A DNA stretch of 40,256 nucleotides. Source: a bacterium (GTDB lineage Bacteria > Myxococcota_A > UBA9160 > SZUA-336). Numbering within the stretch: position 1 is the first letter of the stretch; every line of letters starts with the position of its first letter. Positions 7,770-15,425 of this stretch are shown in pieces. The DNA is taken from the NCBI GenBank assembly GCA_024226335.1, contig JAAELY010000004.1:1-40256 (forward strand), written 5' to 3'. The notes beneath the pieces are model-generated. The model saw only the letters and a program-made list of their open reading frames with translations, did no database searches and had not been told where the DNA came from. Made by a program: the position numbers and the translations under genes.

Positions 7770-8270
7770 ATGCCGTCGGGCGAAGCCTTGCTGAGCCTTT
7801 CTCCGGTGTTTGGACTCGCGTCCTACGTCATCGCTCACGTTGGGATCAGCCGGGCGTTTTCGGCCCGCGGGATGCTATTCCGTGCGATCTGTGGTTTCGC
7901 AGTAGGCGCGCTCGCGATGTTGTGGATCAATCTGGAGGCTCCCCCGGAGCTGAGGCTATTGAACGGTTTGAGTTATCTCGCCCTGGGATTCGGGTACTTC
8001 AATTTCGTGAATCTGAACTTCACCTCGATACGCGTGCGGGTGCTTCGGGAGTTGCTGGAGTGTCATCCCGTGCCCATTACAAACGAACAGATTCGGAAGA
8101 ACTACGGGGCTGGCGAAATTCTGGACTCTCGCCTGCAGCGACTGACGGCCACGGGGCAGCTTGTCCGAGATGGGAATCGCTACAGGACGGGGAAGGGCGG
8201 TGTGCTCTTGATCAGTCGCGTCTTCGATCTGCTCATCTGGCTCGTGAAGGGAAGCGAGACCCGAGGGTGA
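7770..8270 (+). CDS. Small membrane protein with C-terminal winged-helix-like domain (paralogue 2)
   Basis: 166 residues starting 3 bp after the stop of its paralogue. About three membrane segments occupy residues 1-85 (LSPVFGLASYVIAHVGI; GFAVGALAMLWI; LSYLALGFGYFNFVNL). The C-terminal winged-helix-like domain reads VLRELLECHP, PITNEQIRKNYGAGEILDSR, LQRLTATGQLV and RDGNRYRTGKGG, ending in ISRVFDLLIWLV. The order helix, helix, SRLQRL-type recognition helix, two-stranded wing matches the upstream protein segment by segment. I know no established family for this arrangement. The following gene begins 3 bp downstream, so the pair is translated together with the polytopic protein at 8274. Possible roles are sensing envelope-assembly state or scaffolding glycosyltransferases (inference). 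Confidence 0.7.
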   Translation: MPSGEALLSLSPVFGLASYVIAHVGISRAFSARGMLFRAICGFAVGALAMLWINLEAPPELRLLNGLSYLALGFGYFNFVNLNFTSIRVRVLRELLECHPVPITNEQIRKNYGAGEILDSRLQRLTATGQLVRDGNRYRTGKGGVLLISRVFDLLIWLVKGSETRG

Positions 8271-8273
8271 ATC

Positions 8274-9914
8274 ATGCAAGCTAGGGTTCAAGAAGACGCG
8301 ACTGGCTTCAATGCGAACTACGGGCGCTGGGTCCTGTCGACGATCTGTGCCTTGCTATTCGCGATGCCTCTCGGGATCGGCCTTCTCTACGGGGCGGACT
8401 ATCTGGATCTCGCAAATGAGCCTCTCGCCTATCGCTACTTCTTCTGCGTGAGAATCGCAGCGGGAGAGACCGTCGTGGTGGGCGTCGGCTGGTTGCTCGG
8501 GCTCTTTCAACAGATCCTCTACCCGCTCTTTGGCGATACGGACTCGTTGCGTGAAAGCGTGCAGGGCTTTGCACTTGCTACGAATACGGGAATCTGGATC
8601 GGCGCCTGCATCCTGCTGATCATCGCCACACGAGATTCCCGTTTGCAGGCCAGCGATCGCTGGCTCTTGTACATGGTGATTCTGGTCCCTGTTTTCGCGA
8701 CTCACGGGACCGGTTTTGACTACATGGTCATGGGGGACTATCACACTCTAAACCTGCTCCTGGTGGCTCTAACGGTCTACCTCTTCCTGGTCGAGTGGCG
8801 TCACGACGGAACGCTGCGCAGTTGGAGGCGGGTGGCCGCCCTGGGTCTGGTGCTCGGTGCGATGGTGGCCAACAAGGTGACTCTGCTCGCCGTGGGGATC
8901 GCATTCCTGATCCCAGTTCTGATTAGGCACCCGATCGGAAGCCGCATGGCAAAGCTGGTTGTAGTCGGTGCACTGAGTTCCCTGTTGGGCTTCCTTTTCG
9001 TGATCGCGGCGACGTTTCGCTTCAATCTGTTTCGGGTCGGAAAAGCCCTGGATATCTGGCTCGCCTTTGTTCTCAACCCCGGTGGTGAGAGCGACTTCTG
9101 GAGCGAGAACTTCCGCATCTTCCTGCTCGAACACGGCTACCTGAGCGTGGTCGTGATTTTCGGACTGGCGCTGCTTGCGCTTCTGGTATCGGGCCGAGCT
9201 TCGGACTGGACCCGCGACCGGGTGTTCGTGGTGCTCGCCGCTCTGTTTGCCGCGTTCGCGGCCCTCGGGTTCGTGATCAAGCGCCCGGCCGGTTCGACGA
9301 TTTTCGAGAGTTTCGTCTTTCTTCTGGCGTGGAGCGCGATGCTCATCTCGGTGCTTCCGGAAAGCAGATGGAAGAAGGTCTTCATCCGCTCAACCTGCGC
9401 GATGTGGTTGGTCTTCTCGCTCTCGACTTTTGACGCGGGTGTGATTGAAATGGTGCGCGGATCCCGGGAGCGCGCATCCGCCAAATGGTCGCACTACGAG
9501 CAGGTCCGCGCGTTGGCTCAGGGGAGCAAGATCACTGTTGTGTTCCCGGACAATTCTTATCATCATGAAGGCGTCTTCGAACTCCTGCTCAAGGGAGCCG
9601 TGGACTTTCCAACCTGGCAAATCTCCGACGGGGGGCGGGGGATGCTCGATGAATTTTCACCCGGCCTCGTCTTTCGGCACGAGTACGGAGGTGTAGCACC
9701 GGGTGAGCCCTTTCTGGAAGGCGGTGTCGTGGTCTGGTACGACACGCCGGATTCGCAGCCACTCGTCGACCGCTATGCGGTCTTGTCACGACTTGTCGAG
9801 GCAGCGGATCAATCCGAATCTCTCCAGAGCTGGACGCTCCACGGGAAGATCCCGGGAAGCCGGGTCTTCGCATCCGCGATTCGCGTCGCGCCGCTGAACG
9901 CAAGCAACCCATGA
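8274..9914 (+). CDS. Polytopic membrane protein, possibly GT-C-like
   Basis: 546 residues. Roughly the first 400 hold about nine or ten membrane helices, beginning with WVLSTICALLFAMPLGIGLL. The last ~140 residues are a soluble extracytoplasmic-type domain (KITVVFPDNSYHHEGVFELL, then EGGVVVWYDTP). An acidic residue pair sits in the first loop (YGADYLDLANEP), the position where GT-C glycosyltransferases carry their catalytic Asp, but I cannot assign it firmly. The organisation, N-terminal membrane half plus C-terminal soluble half, parallels the next gene. It starts 3 bp after the paralogue-2 gene. Most likely it is a lipid-linked-sugar-using membrane glycosyltransferase or an accessory to one; other membrane functions are not excluded. 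Confidence 0.65.
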   Translation: MQARVQEDATGFNANYGRWVLSTICALLFAMPLGIGLLYGADYLDLANEPLAYRYFFCVRIAAGETVVVGVGWLLGLFQQILYPLFGDTDSLRESVQGFALATNTGIWIGACILLIIATRDSRLQASDRWLLYMVILVPVFATHGTGFDYMVMGDYHTLNLLLVALTVYLFLVEWRHDGTLRSWRRVAALGLVLGAMVANKVTLLAVGIAFLIPVLIRHPIGSRMAKLVVVGALSSLLGFLFVIAATFRFNLFRVGKALDIWLAFVLNPGGESDFWSENFRIFLLEHGYLSVVVIFGLALLALLVSGRASDWTRDRVFVVLAALFAAFAALGFVIKRPAGSTIFESFVFLLAWSAMLISVLPESRWKKVFIRSTCAMWLVFSLSTFDAGVIEMVRGSRERASAKWSHYEQVRALAQGSKITVVFPDNSYHHEGVFELLLKGAVDFPTWQISDGGRGMLDEFSPGLVFRHEYGGVAPGEPFLEGGVVVWYDTPDSQPLVDRYAVLSRLVEAADQSESLQSWTLHGKIPGSRVFASAIRVAPLNASNP

Positions 9915-9957
9915 ACCGTCCTGTTTCAGAACGCCGTCTTTCGGGCGTCGGCGCGTC

Positions 9958-12156
9958 ATGACGCAGGATGTGCTGCTGTGGAACTTCGGCCTCGCGTTTC
10001 AGGCGTGGGTGGGCTCGGCGGTCTATCTCGTCTCGACGATCATGGCCGGGCGTCTCCTGCTTCGTAGCCTTCGCGTAGATGCGGGGCCATGGGCGCTGCC
10101 ACTTCAAGCGGTTGCCGGCATGGGCTTGTACTCGCTGACCATCGCGGTCTTCGCCTTCCTGGGAGTCGCGTACGCCTGGCTGATCGGCATCGCGATTGCT
10201 GCGCCTCTACTGCTGGGTGTCTCGCTTCTTCCGGGTCTGGCTCGCGACCTGGCGGGAATTCGCCAACACCTCTGGCCGCGCTCGTGGAAGGGAAGGGGGA
10301 TCGCGCTACTGACGTTCCCCGCCGTAATTTACGTGGGCTTGATCTGCATCGTGAATCCGCTCGGCGGAGACCTCTGCAACTATCACCTGATTGTACCGCG
10401 CGACATCCTGGCGAGCGGTCGGTTCGTCTTCAACGAGTTCACCCACGAAGCCGGGATCCCCTACGGATGGCATCTCTACGGTGTTCCCGCGTTCTTGCTA
10501 GGTGGAGATCGCGGCTACATCTTCATGTCGTTCTGGGCTTTCTGCCTGCTTCTGTTGACGATCTTCCAGATCTTTCGAAACTCCGATGAGGACTCGTCCG
10601 GTCATCTTGCGGTGTTCGTCGCAGCGCTGGCGATCGCCGGCCTCGGTCGCACCTATGTAGCCAATAACGATATTCCCTCAGTGCTCGTCGAGGTGATTGT
10701 CGGAGTTCTCGCTCTCGCACCGGCATTCTGTGGCGCGCGTGCGCGCTCGCTCCTCTTCGGGTTGGCTGCGGGGTTCGCAATCGCGATCAAGCTCACACTC
10801 CTTCCGGGAGTGCTCTTGTTCTCGGGAATCTACGTCTGGCGTCTGGGATTCCGTGCGGAACGCATCTTGCCCGGGATCTTGGTCGGAGCCCCATTGGCTT
10901 CTCTATGGCCCATCGTGAGCTTCATCTACACCGGTTCGCCCCTGCCGCGCTTCCAGATGGCCCTTCGCGCGTACGGACCTCCGCTGCCCCAGTTGCTGGA
11001 GAGCATCGGCATCCTCAACGACGGCTTTGCAGCCTGGTATCCGATGAACTTTGCGCGCTTCTTTACCGCCGGGATGGAGACCTATCTCATCTTGCTCGGT
11101 TTCCTCGTTGTGGGGATGGCTCTTCATCGAGTCTGTCGGACAGATCCCCTGCTCAGGGTGCTCGTCCTCTTTGCACTGGGCCGCTGGGCGCTCATGGTCG
11201 CGCTGACCGGTCGCATGGATGTTTTCTGGCACGACCGCTACCACCTGATCTCCCATCTGGCCCTGGCTCTCGCGGGTTTCCGCAGCGCCTGGCTTCTGTT
11301 TCGGCCTCTTCGAATCGAAGCACCGATCGGGGGATGGGTGCTCGGGGCGAGTCTCCTGCTCGCGGTCGTGTGGCAGTTCACCGGACGCTTTGAAATGCGC
11401 AGTCCCAATATGTCGACCGCCGAGGGTTTTACCTTCTATCTTGCGTCTTCACCCTGGGGCGATCTCCGGACGGCGGGCGAGACCTTCAAGTTGCCTCCCG
11501 GGGCGGGACCCAATGGCGGCCTCTACGACTGGATGGCGGCGAACCTCGGCAGCGAGGTCCTCGTGGCAACTACGGTCGTGGATCCGTATCACATCCAGCG
11601 GCCCACGCTGCAGTTGCTGCCGGTCTCACAGGAGGCGATCGATCTTGCGGCTTCGCCCGAGTCGATTCTTCGCGATCTGCGCGGGCGCGGCGTCACGCAT
11701 CTCCATCTGACCCAGTATTCGGGATTGAATGGCTGGATGAATTCCGAGATCGATCGCTGGCTGCGTTCGGTCCGTGCGATTCCCGAACTCGATGGGGTCG
11801 AACTCGTCATTTCTTCCAGCTTCACCTCCGACAAGGGCGATCACGCGCTCTATTCGCTTCTTCCAGCGGTGACCTCCGGAGCCGCCTCCGAATCTGATTC
11901 CGGTGTCACGGCCGTCCGGCGCCCGGGTGAGCAGATCGATCTCCGCTGGCAACCGGATGGTTGCACTCGAGAACTCGCGGTCCAGCACCGTGGGAAAGTG
12001 GAGTTCCTGCCACTCGGCAAGACCGGGGTCGGGACTTCGCACTTTCTCGTTCAGAGCGCACCGCGTAGAGCCTATCGCTTCCGCATCCAACCGATCTGTG
12101 CCGGACAGCGGAAAGAACCGGATCTCATTCTGGTCCAGAGGAGGCACCCAAGGTGA
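9958..12156 (+). CDS. Membrane glycosyltransferase-like protein (GT-C fold, GT39/ArnT-like)
   Basis: 732 residues. About a dozen membrane helices fill residues 1-500. The loop after an early helix reads NPLGGDLCNYHLIVPRDIL, matching the D-x-YHL pattern of GT39/ArnT-like proteins in which the Asp is catalytic. FNEFTHEAGIPYGWHLYG and FARFFTAGMETYLILLGFL follow. Residues from about 500 onwards are periplasmic-type soluble sequence (LPPGAGPNGGLYDWMAANLG, ending with a beta-rich tail). Known for the family: a sugar is transferred from a polyprenyl-phosphate carrier on the outer face of the inner membrane. The downstream GT2 could make such a carrier-linked sugar, and the two genes overlap by 4 bp (GTGA), which supports that pairing (inference). 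Confidence 0.7.
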   Translation: MTQDVLLWNFGLAFQAWVGSAVYLVSTIMAGRLLLRSLRVDAGPWALPLQAVAGMGLYSLTIAVFAFLGVAYAWLIGIAIAAPLLLGVSLLPGLARDLAGIRQHLWPRSWKGRGIALLTFPAVIYVGLICIVNPLGGDLCNYHLIVPRDILASGRFVFNEFTHEAGIPYGWHLYGVPAFLLGGDRGYIFMSFWAFCLLLLTIFQIFRNSDEDSSGHLAVFVAALAIAGLGRTYVANNDIPSVLVEVIVGVLALAPAFCGARARSLLFGLAAGFAIAIKLTLLPGVLLFSGIYVWRLGFRAERILPGILVGAPLASLWPIVSFIYTGSPLPRFQMALRAYGPPLPQLLESIGILNDGFAAWYPMNFARFFTAGMETYLILLGFLVVGMALHRVCRTDPLLRVLVLFALGRWALMVALTGRMDVFWHDRYHLISHLALALAGFRSAWLLFRPLRIEAPIGGWVLGASLLLAVVWQFTGRFEMRSPNMSTAEGFTFYLASSPWGDLRTAGETFKLPPGAGPNGGLYDWMAANLGSEVLVATTVVDPYHIQRPTLQLLPVSQEAIDLAASPESILRDLRGRGVTHLHLTQYSGLNGWMNSEIDRWLRSVRAIPELDGVELVISSSFTSDKGDHALYSLLPAVTSGAASESDSGVTAVRRPGEQIDLRWQPDGCTRELAVQHRGKVEFLPLGKTGVGTSHFLVQSAPRRAYRFRIQPICAGQRKEPDLILVQRRHPR

Positions 12157-12890
12157 CCCATTTCCCCGATCTGACGGTCATGATCCCCGCCCTCAATGAA
12201 GGCGTTCGTCTCGAATCCACGCTGCGAAACCTCTGCGCAGCTCTCGAAAAGACCGGTGTCTCGTGCGAGGCGCTCGTGATTGATGACGGGAGTAGCGATG
12301 AAACGGGCCAGATTGCCGACGCGCTCGCGCAACGCCTGGACTTCGTGCGAGTCATCCACCATCGGGAGAACCTCGGTCTCGGCGCGAGTCTACGGGAAGC
12401 GATTCGAGAGGCGAGAGGGGAGCGTTTCATGATCGTTCCCGGGGACGATGATCTCAAGCTCGATACTCTGACGCTGTTATTCGACCGGATCGACGCGGCC
12501 GAACTGGTCATGTGCTACTTCCCCAACCGGGCGGAGCGCAACTCCTTCCGAAATTATCTTTCGGATCTTTTCAGAGGAATCTATCGCTGGACCTTTGGTG
12601 TGAATCTCCACTACATCAACGGACCCGCGCTCTATCCCACCAAGCAGCTGAAACAACTCGACCTCTGCTCGACGCGTTTTAGCATCGTGGCCGAGATCAA
12701 TGTCAAACTGCTGCGACAAGGTTTCGCCTATCTTCAGGTTGCGGGTTCGCGACAAAGAGGCGCACCCGTCAACAGCGCGCTCACCTGGGGTTCGTTTCGC
12801 GAAGTCGTTCGGGTTTTCGTTTCACTGGTCTGGCAGGTTCACTTCGCGCAACGAAGCCGCTTCTCCCGACGACCCCGGGAAGTCGGGTAG
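12153..12890 (+). CDS. GT2 family glycosyltransferase (dolichyl-phosphate-mannose-synthase-like)
   Basis: 245 residues with a GT-A fold. LTVMIPALNEG opens the domain, VIDDGSSDET is the nucleotide-sugar motif, ENLGLGASLREAI is the typical NxGxGxA region, and PGDDDLK is the DxD metal-binding motif. The segment FRNYLSDLFRGIYRWTFGVNLHYINGPALY resembles the C-terminal part of Dpm1/GtrB-like enzymes, which load polyprenyl phosphate with a sugar. No C-terminal membrane helices are seen beyond an amphipathic/hydrophobic stretch near FVSLVWQVHF. The GTG start overlaps the stop of the GT-C-like gene. It is the last gene of the surface block, and about 290 bp separate it from the next operon. Confidence 0.82.
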   Translation: MTHFPDLTVMIPALNEGVRLESTLRNLCAALEKTGVSCEALVIDDGSSDETGQIADALAQRLDFVRVIHHRENLGLGASLREAIREARGERFMIVPGDDDLKLDTLTLLFDRIDAAELVMCYFPNRAERNSFRNYLSDLFRGIYRWTFGVNLHYINGPALYPTKQLKQLDLCSTRFSIVAEINVKLLRQGFAYLQVAGSRQRGAPVNSALTWGSFREVVRVFVSLVWQVHFAQRSRFSRRPREVG

Positions 12891-13027
12891 TCGAGCGTCG
12901 GATCGATCGCCAGTCCTCGCCCGTTGCGCGTTGGGGACGCGATTCCTCGAGCGACCCACGTAGCGTTTGAGGCGGATATCGCCCGGCTCGATCCCCCAAG
13001 CCCGGCATTTGTGCGAGATTGCATAAA

Positions 13028-13061
13028 TTGGGCAAATGACCTAAAAGAATATCTAGAAATT
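13028..13061 (+). promoter_or_regulatory. Candidate promoter with overlapping near-palindrome
   Basis: An AT-rich island in the 287-bp gap 12891-13177 holds TTGGGC (13028-13033), a 16-nt spacer and TATCTA (13050-13055). A near-palindrome, AATATCTAGAAATT at 13048-13061 (12 of 14 positions symmetric), is centred on the -10 box, where a TetR-type repressor could bind. The third gene of the downstream operon encodes a TetR protein, so autoregulation is possible. The rest of the gap holds nothing I can support. Confidence 0.3.
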
Positions 13062-13177
13062 AGGGCGATCGTCCAATTCTCGCCCAAAGGCCTCCCTCAA
13101 CACCCCGCTGTCTCGGCGCTTTCTGAAGATCGGTGCCAGGCCGTGAGGGAGCGACTCTCACGATGAAAGGTGATTCC

Positions 13178-13543
13178 ATGAAATGGAGATGGCTTCTGTT
13201 GTTGCCCGTTCTCTCGTTTTCCAACTCCGCGTTTTCCGTGTGGCAAGGGGAGTTCGATACGGTCGGCTTTCCCGCGCCCATGGTGCCCATGCACGCTCTG
13301 GCCAATGGGCTGGAAGCTCTCGGCTGGCTCGCGGTGCTCGTACTGGCGACCCGGGCTCCGGCCTTTGCCGGTGCGACCGCGCTCTTCCTGTGCGGGGCAT
13401 TCGCCTTTGACCTGGTCACGACCTGGCCCCTCGAAATGCCCATCCCACCGGGCTTTGCCATCTGGGGAAGCATCGCTTTGTTGCTGGGATTGATCGCCTC
13501 GGTGGCCTTGTTGCGAGCCTCGACTGTGAGGCTCGCCCGATGA
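13178..13543 (+). CDS. Small four-helix membrane protein, unknown function
   Basis: 121 residues from the ATG at 13178, which has AAGGTGA about 5 nt upstream; another in-frame ATG at 13163 is the alternative. The sequence is largely hydrophobic, with about four membrane segments (WLLLLPVLSFSNSAFSVW may act as a signal anchor; ALGWLAVLVLATRAP; ATALFLCGAFAFDLV; AIWGSIALLLGLIASVALL). I recognise no named family. The stop overlaps the start of the oxidoreductase gene (ATGA), so it is the first gene of a three-gene operon ending in a TetR regulator. A membrane partner for the oxidoreductase is possible but not shown. Confidence 0.65.
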   Translation: MKWRWLLLLPVLSFSNSAFSVWQGEFDTVGFPAPMVPMHALANGLEALGWLAVLVLATRAPAFAGATALFLCGAFAFDLVTTWPLEMPIPPGFAIWGSIALLLGLIASVALLRASTVRLAR

Positions 13544-14631
13544 GTGCAGAACTTCATGGGCCAGATGGCACCGCGGGTCCGGTCCTCTTGGTGGGTGGAT
13601 ATGGTGTCGTGGGGTCTCGAATTGCCCGGCTCTTGAGGGATCGATATCCGGATCTGCCACTGTTGCTAGGCGGTCGAAATCCGGAGAAGGGCAAGCCGCT
13701 TGCGGAAGAACTCGGAAACGCCACGACCGCGCGGGTGGATGCCGAGGCGGGAGATCCGCTGGCCGGAATCTCACCGTCCCCCGGACTCGTCTTGACGGCG
13801 GTCAACGACCCCGAAGATCGCGTATTGCTCGCGGCCGTGCGCGCTGGGATTCCGGTTGTGGACATCACGCGCTGGACTGCGCGTGTGCAGCGCGCCGTTC
13901 TTCGGCTCTCCGCCGAGCAGTTGCGTGCCCCGGTCGTCCTGGCTTCATCCTGGATGGCGGGTCTGGTGTCGATTGCGGCCTCTGCCGGGGTCGCGCGGGT
14001 CGCTCCCGCGGAGCGTATCGAGATCGACATCTGCTATGCGCTCGCCGATCAATCCGGGAGCGACTCGGTCGAGTACATGGACCGGCTGGCGGTCCCCTTC
14101 GAGACGATCGAAGACGGCCGCGAGCGGATTTCCTACCCGCTGACGGATGGTCGAGTCGTAGAGTTTCCCGGCGGCAAGAGATCGAAAACCTATCGGCTCG
14201 ACACACCCGAACAGGCGAGCCTTCCCTGCTTTCTCGGAGTTTCGACGGTGGCTACACGGATCGGCTACGACTCACCCGCTGCTTCGTGGATGTTGGTTGC
14301 ACTCAAACGTCTGGGTGTGTTGCGTTTCCTTCAGCGGGATCGCTTTACCGCTGTGCGTCGCGCTCTCTTGCACAGCTCCGGTGACGGGGATCGTGCGAGT
14401 TTCGTTGCAACCATCTCGGGAAGATCGAGTCGTGTTCGTGTCGAGGTCGTCGATCCGGAAGGTCAGGCACATATGACTGCCGTGGGTGCGGTCGTGGCCG
14501 CGGAGCGCGCCCTCGGTCTCGATGGTGGAGCGCCCGCCACGGCTCGCGTCTGGTTCCCCGAGCAGTTCTCCGATCCAGAAGGATTACTCGCTACAGCCCG
14601 CTCGTTCGGGGTCGAGGTCGGTCTCCGATGA
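13540..14631 (+). CDS. Saccharopine dehydrogenase-like NAD(P)-binding oxidoreductase
   Basis: 363 residues. The N-terminal Rossmann domain begins VLLVGGYGVVGSRIARLL (GxGxxG-type loop) and continues LLLGGRNPEKGKPLAEELG, typical of the saccharopine-dehydrogenase-like superfamily. LTAVNDPEDRVLLAAVRAGIPVVDITRW fits the following strands. The central part (EIDICYALADQSGSDSVEYM) and a C-terminal return to the Rossmann domain are less specific. Family members include saccharopine dehydrogenase and trans-acting enoyl reductases; many are uncharacterised, so the substrate is not assigned. It overlaps both neighbours by 4 bp, which makes it co-translated with the membrane protein and the TetR regulator. 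Regulation by that TetR is likely. Confidence 0.78.
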   Translation: MSAELHGPDGTAGPVLLVGGYGVVGSRIARLLRDRYPDLPLLLGGRNPEKGKPLAEELGNATTARVDAEAGDPLAGISPSPGLVLTAVNDPEDRVLLAAVRAGIPVVDITRWTARVQRAVLRLSAEQLRAPVVLASSWMAGLVSIAASAGVARVAPAERIEIDICYALADQSGSDSVEYMDRLAVPFETIEDGRERISYPLTDGRVVEFPGGKRSKTYRLDTPEQASLPCFLGVSTVATRIGYDSPAASWMLVALKRLGVLRFLQRDRFTAVRRALLHSSGDGDRASFVATISGRSSRVRVEVVDPEGQAHMTAVGAVVAAERALGLDGGAPATARVWFPEQFSDPEGLLATARSFGVEVGLR

Positions 14632-15254
14632 GCCGTCATCGTGCGGGGACCGCGGTCATCGAGAAGGGCCGCAAGAGTGTCGACGAGATTCTCGACGCGG
14701 CCACCGTGCTGCTCGCCGAAGAAGGATACGCGCAACTCTCCACGCGCAAGGTGGCTGCCCGAGCCGGAATGCGCCCGGGAAATCTCCAGTACTACTTCCC
14801 GGCAAAACGCGAAATGGTTCGCGCGCTCCTCGATCGATACCTCGATCGCAGCCTCGAACGGCTGGCGGGCCGGATCGACGATCAGGATCCGTCACCCGAA
14901 GCCCGGCTTCGCCGCGTGATCGAAGGCATTCTTGGAGATCACGCATCTGAAACCGACTGCACACTCTTTCGCGAGATCTGGGCGTTGGCCGCCCACGATG
15001 CAGAAGTCGCCAAGGCAATGGCCGACTTCTACGGGCGGTACCGAGCGCATCTCGCGGTCAGCCTGTGGAGTGTGAATCCGCAGCTCGAGGAAGGCGATGC
15101 CAAACGAATTGCGACTGCGGTCGTCGCCATGCTCGAAGGCCTCTCGCTATTCCCCAATTCCAATGCACCCCGATTCATCCTCCAGCCCCCCCAGGTATGC
15201 GAGCTGGTCCTGCGCCTCGTCCACGACTCCTCGAGTGGATCGACTGCAAAATGA
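14628..15254 (+). CDS. TetR/AcrR family transcriptional regulator
   Basis: 208 residues. The N-terminal helix-turn-helix is clear: SVDEILDAATVLLAEEGYAQ, then LSTRKVAARAGMRPGNLQYYF with the recognition helix and the YYFPAKREMV motif that closes TetR DNA-binding domains. The C-terminal half is a helical ligand-binding domain with no specific signature. TetR proteins repress their own operon until a small hydrophobic ligand binds. It is the last gene of the 13178-15254 operon (ATGA overlap). A near-palindrome at 13048-13061 upstream of the operon is a possible site. It ends 171 bp before the stop of the convergent permease gene. Confidence 0.88.
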   Translation: MSRHRAGTAVIEKGRKSVDEILDAATVLLAEEGYAQLSTRKVAARAGMRPGNLQYYFPAKREMVRALLDRYLDRSLERLAGRIDDQDPSPEARLRRVIEGILGDHASETDCTLFREIWALAAHDAEVAKAMADFYGRYRAHLAVSLWSVNPQLEEGDAKRIATAVVAMLEGLSLFPNSNAPRFILQPPQVCELVLRLVHDSSSGSTAK

Positions 15255-15293
15255 GCTACACCGAACTCTTGGCGAAATGCTCGTGAGTCCCCG

Positions 15294-15425
15294 TCATTTC
15301 CGAAAGAACACGCCGAGGATCGGCGCGCTCATAAAGTTCGCGTTTCTGAGGCCCTCGTAGGGCTCGAAATTCCCAACTCGCCCAGAATTTCTACAAGTGC
15401 CTTCCGCCCTCGACTCGAGATGACT
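15294..15425 (-). other. Orphan coding-like tail downstream of the permease
   Basis: On the minus strand the permease frame stays open for 43 codons after its TGA, ending in TGA at 15294-15296. The last ~24 residues read NFEPYEGLRNANF followed by MSAPILGVFFRK, which looks protein-like, but there is no start codon apart from the ATG within it. The permease ends naturally at VLAYE, so this is not a readthrough domain I can defend. It may be the 3' end of a lost gene or chance. Confidence 0.2.

Noticed and set aside
13062-13085. Hairpin GGGCGA/TCGCCC as a terminator of the surface block
   Set aside because: Only 6 bp with an 11-nt loop and no T-tract; it sits downstream of the candidate promoter of the next operon.
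12924-13166. 80-codon plus-strand frame before the small membrane protein
   Set aside because: No domain, no ribosome site, and it crosses the AT-rich promoter-like island.
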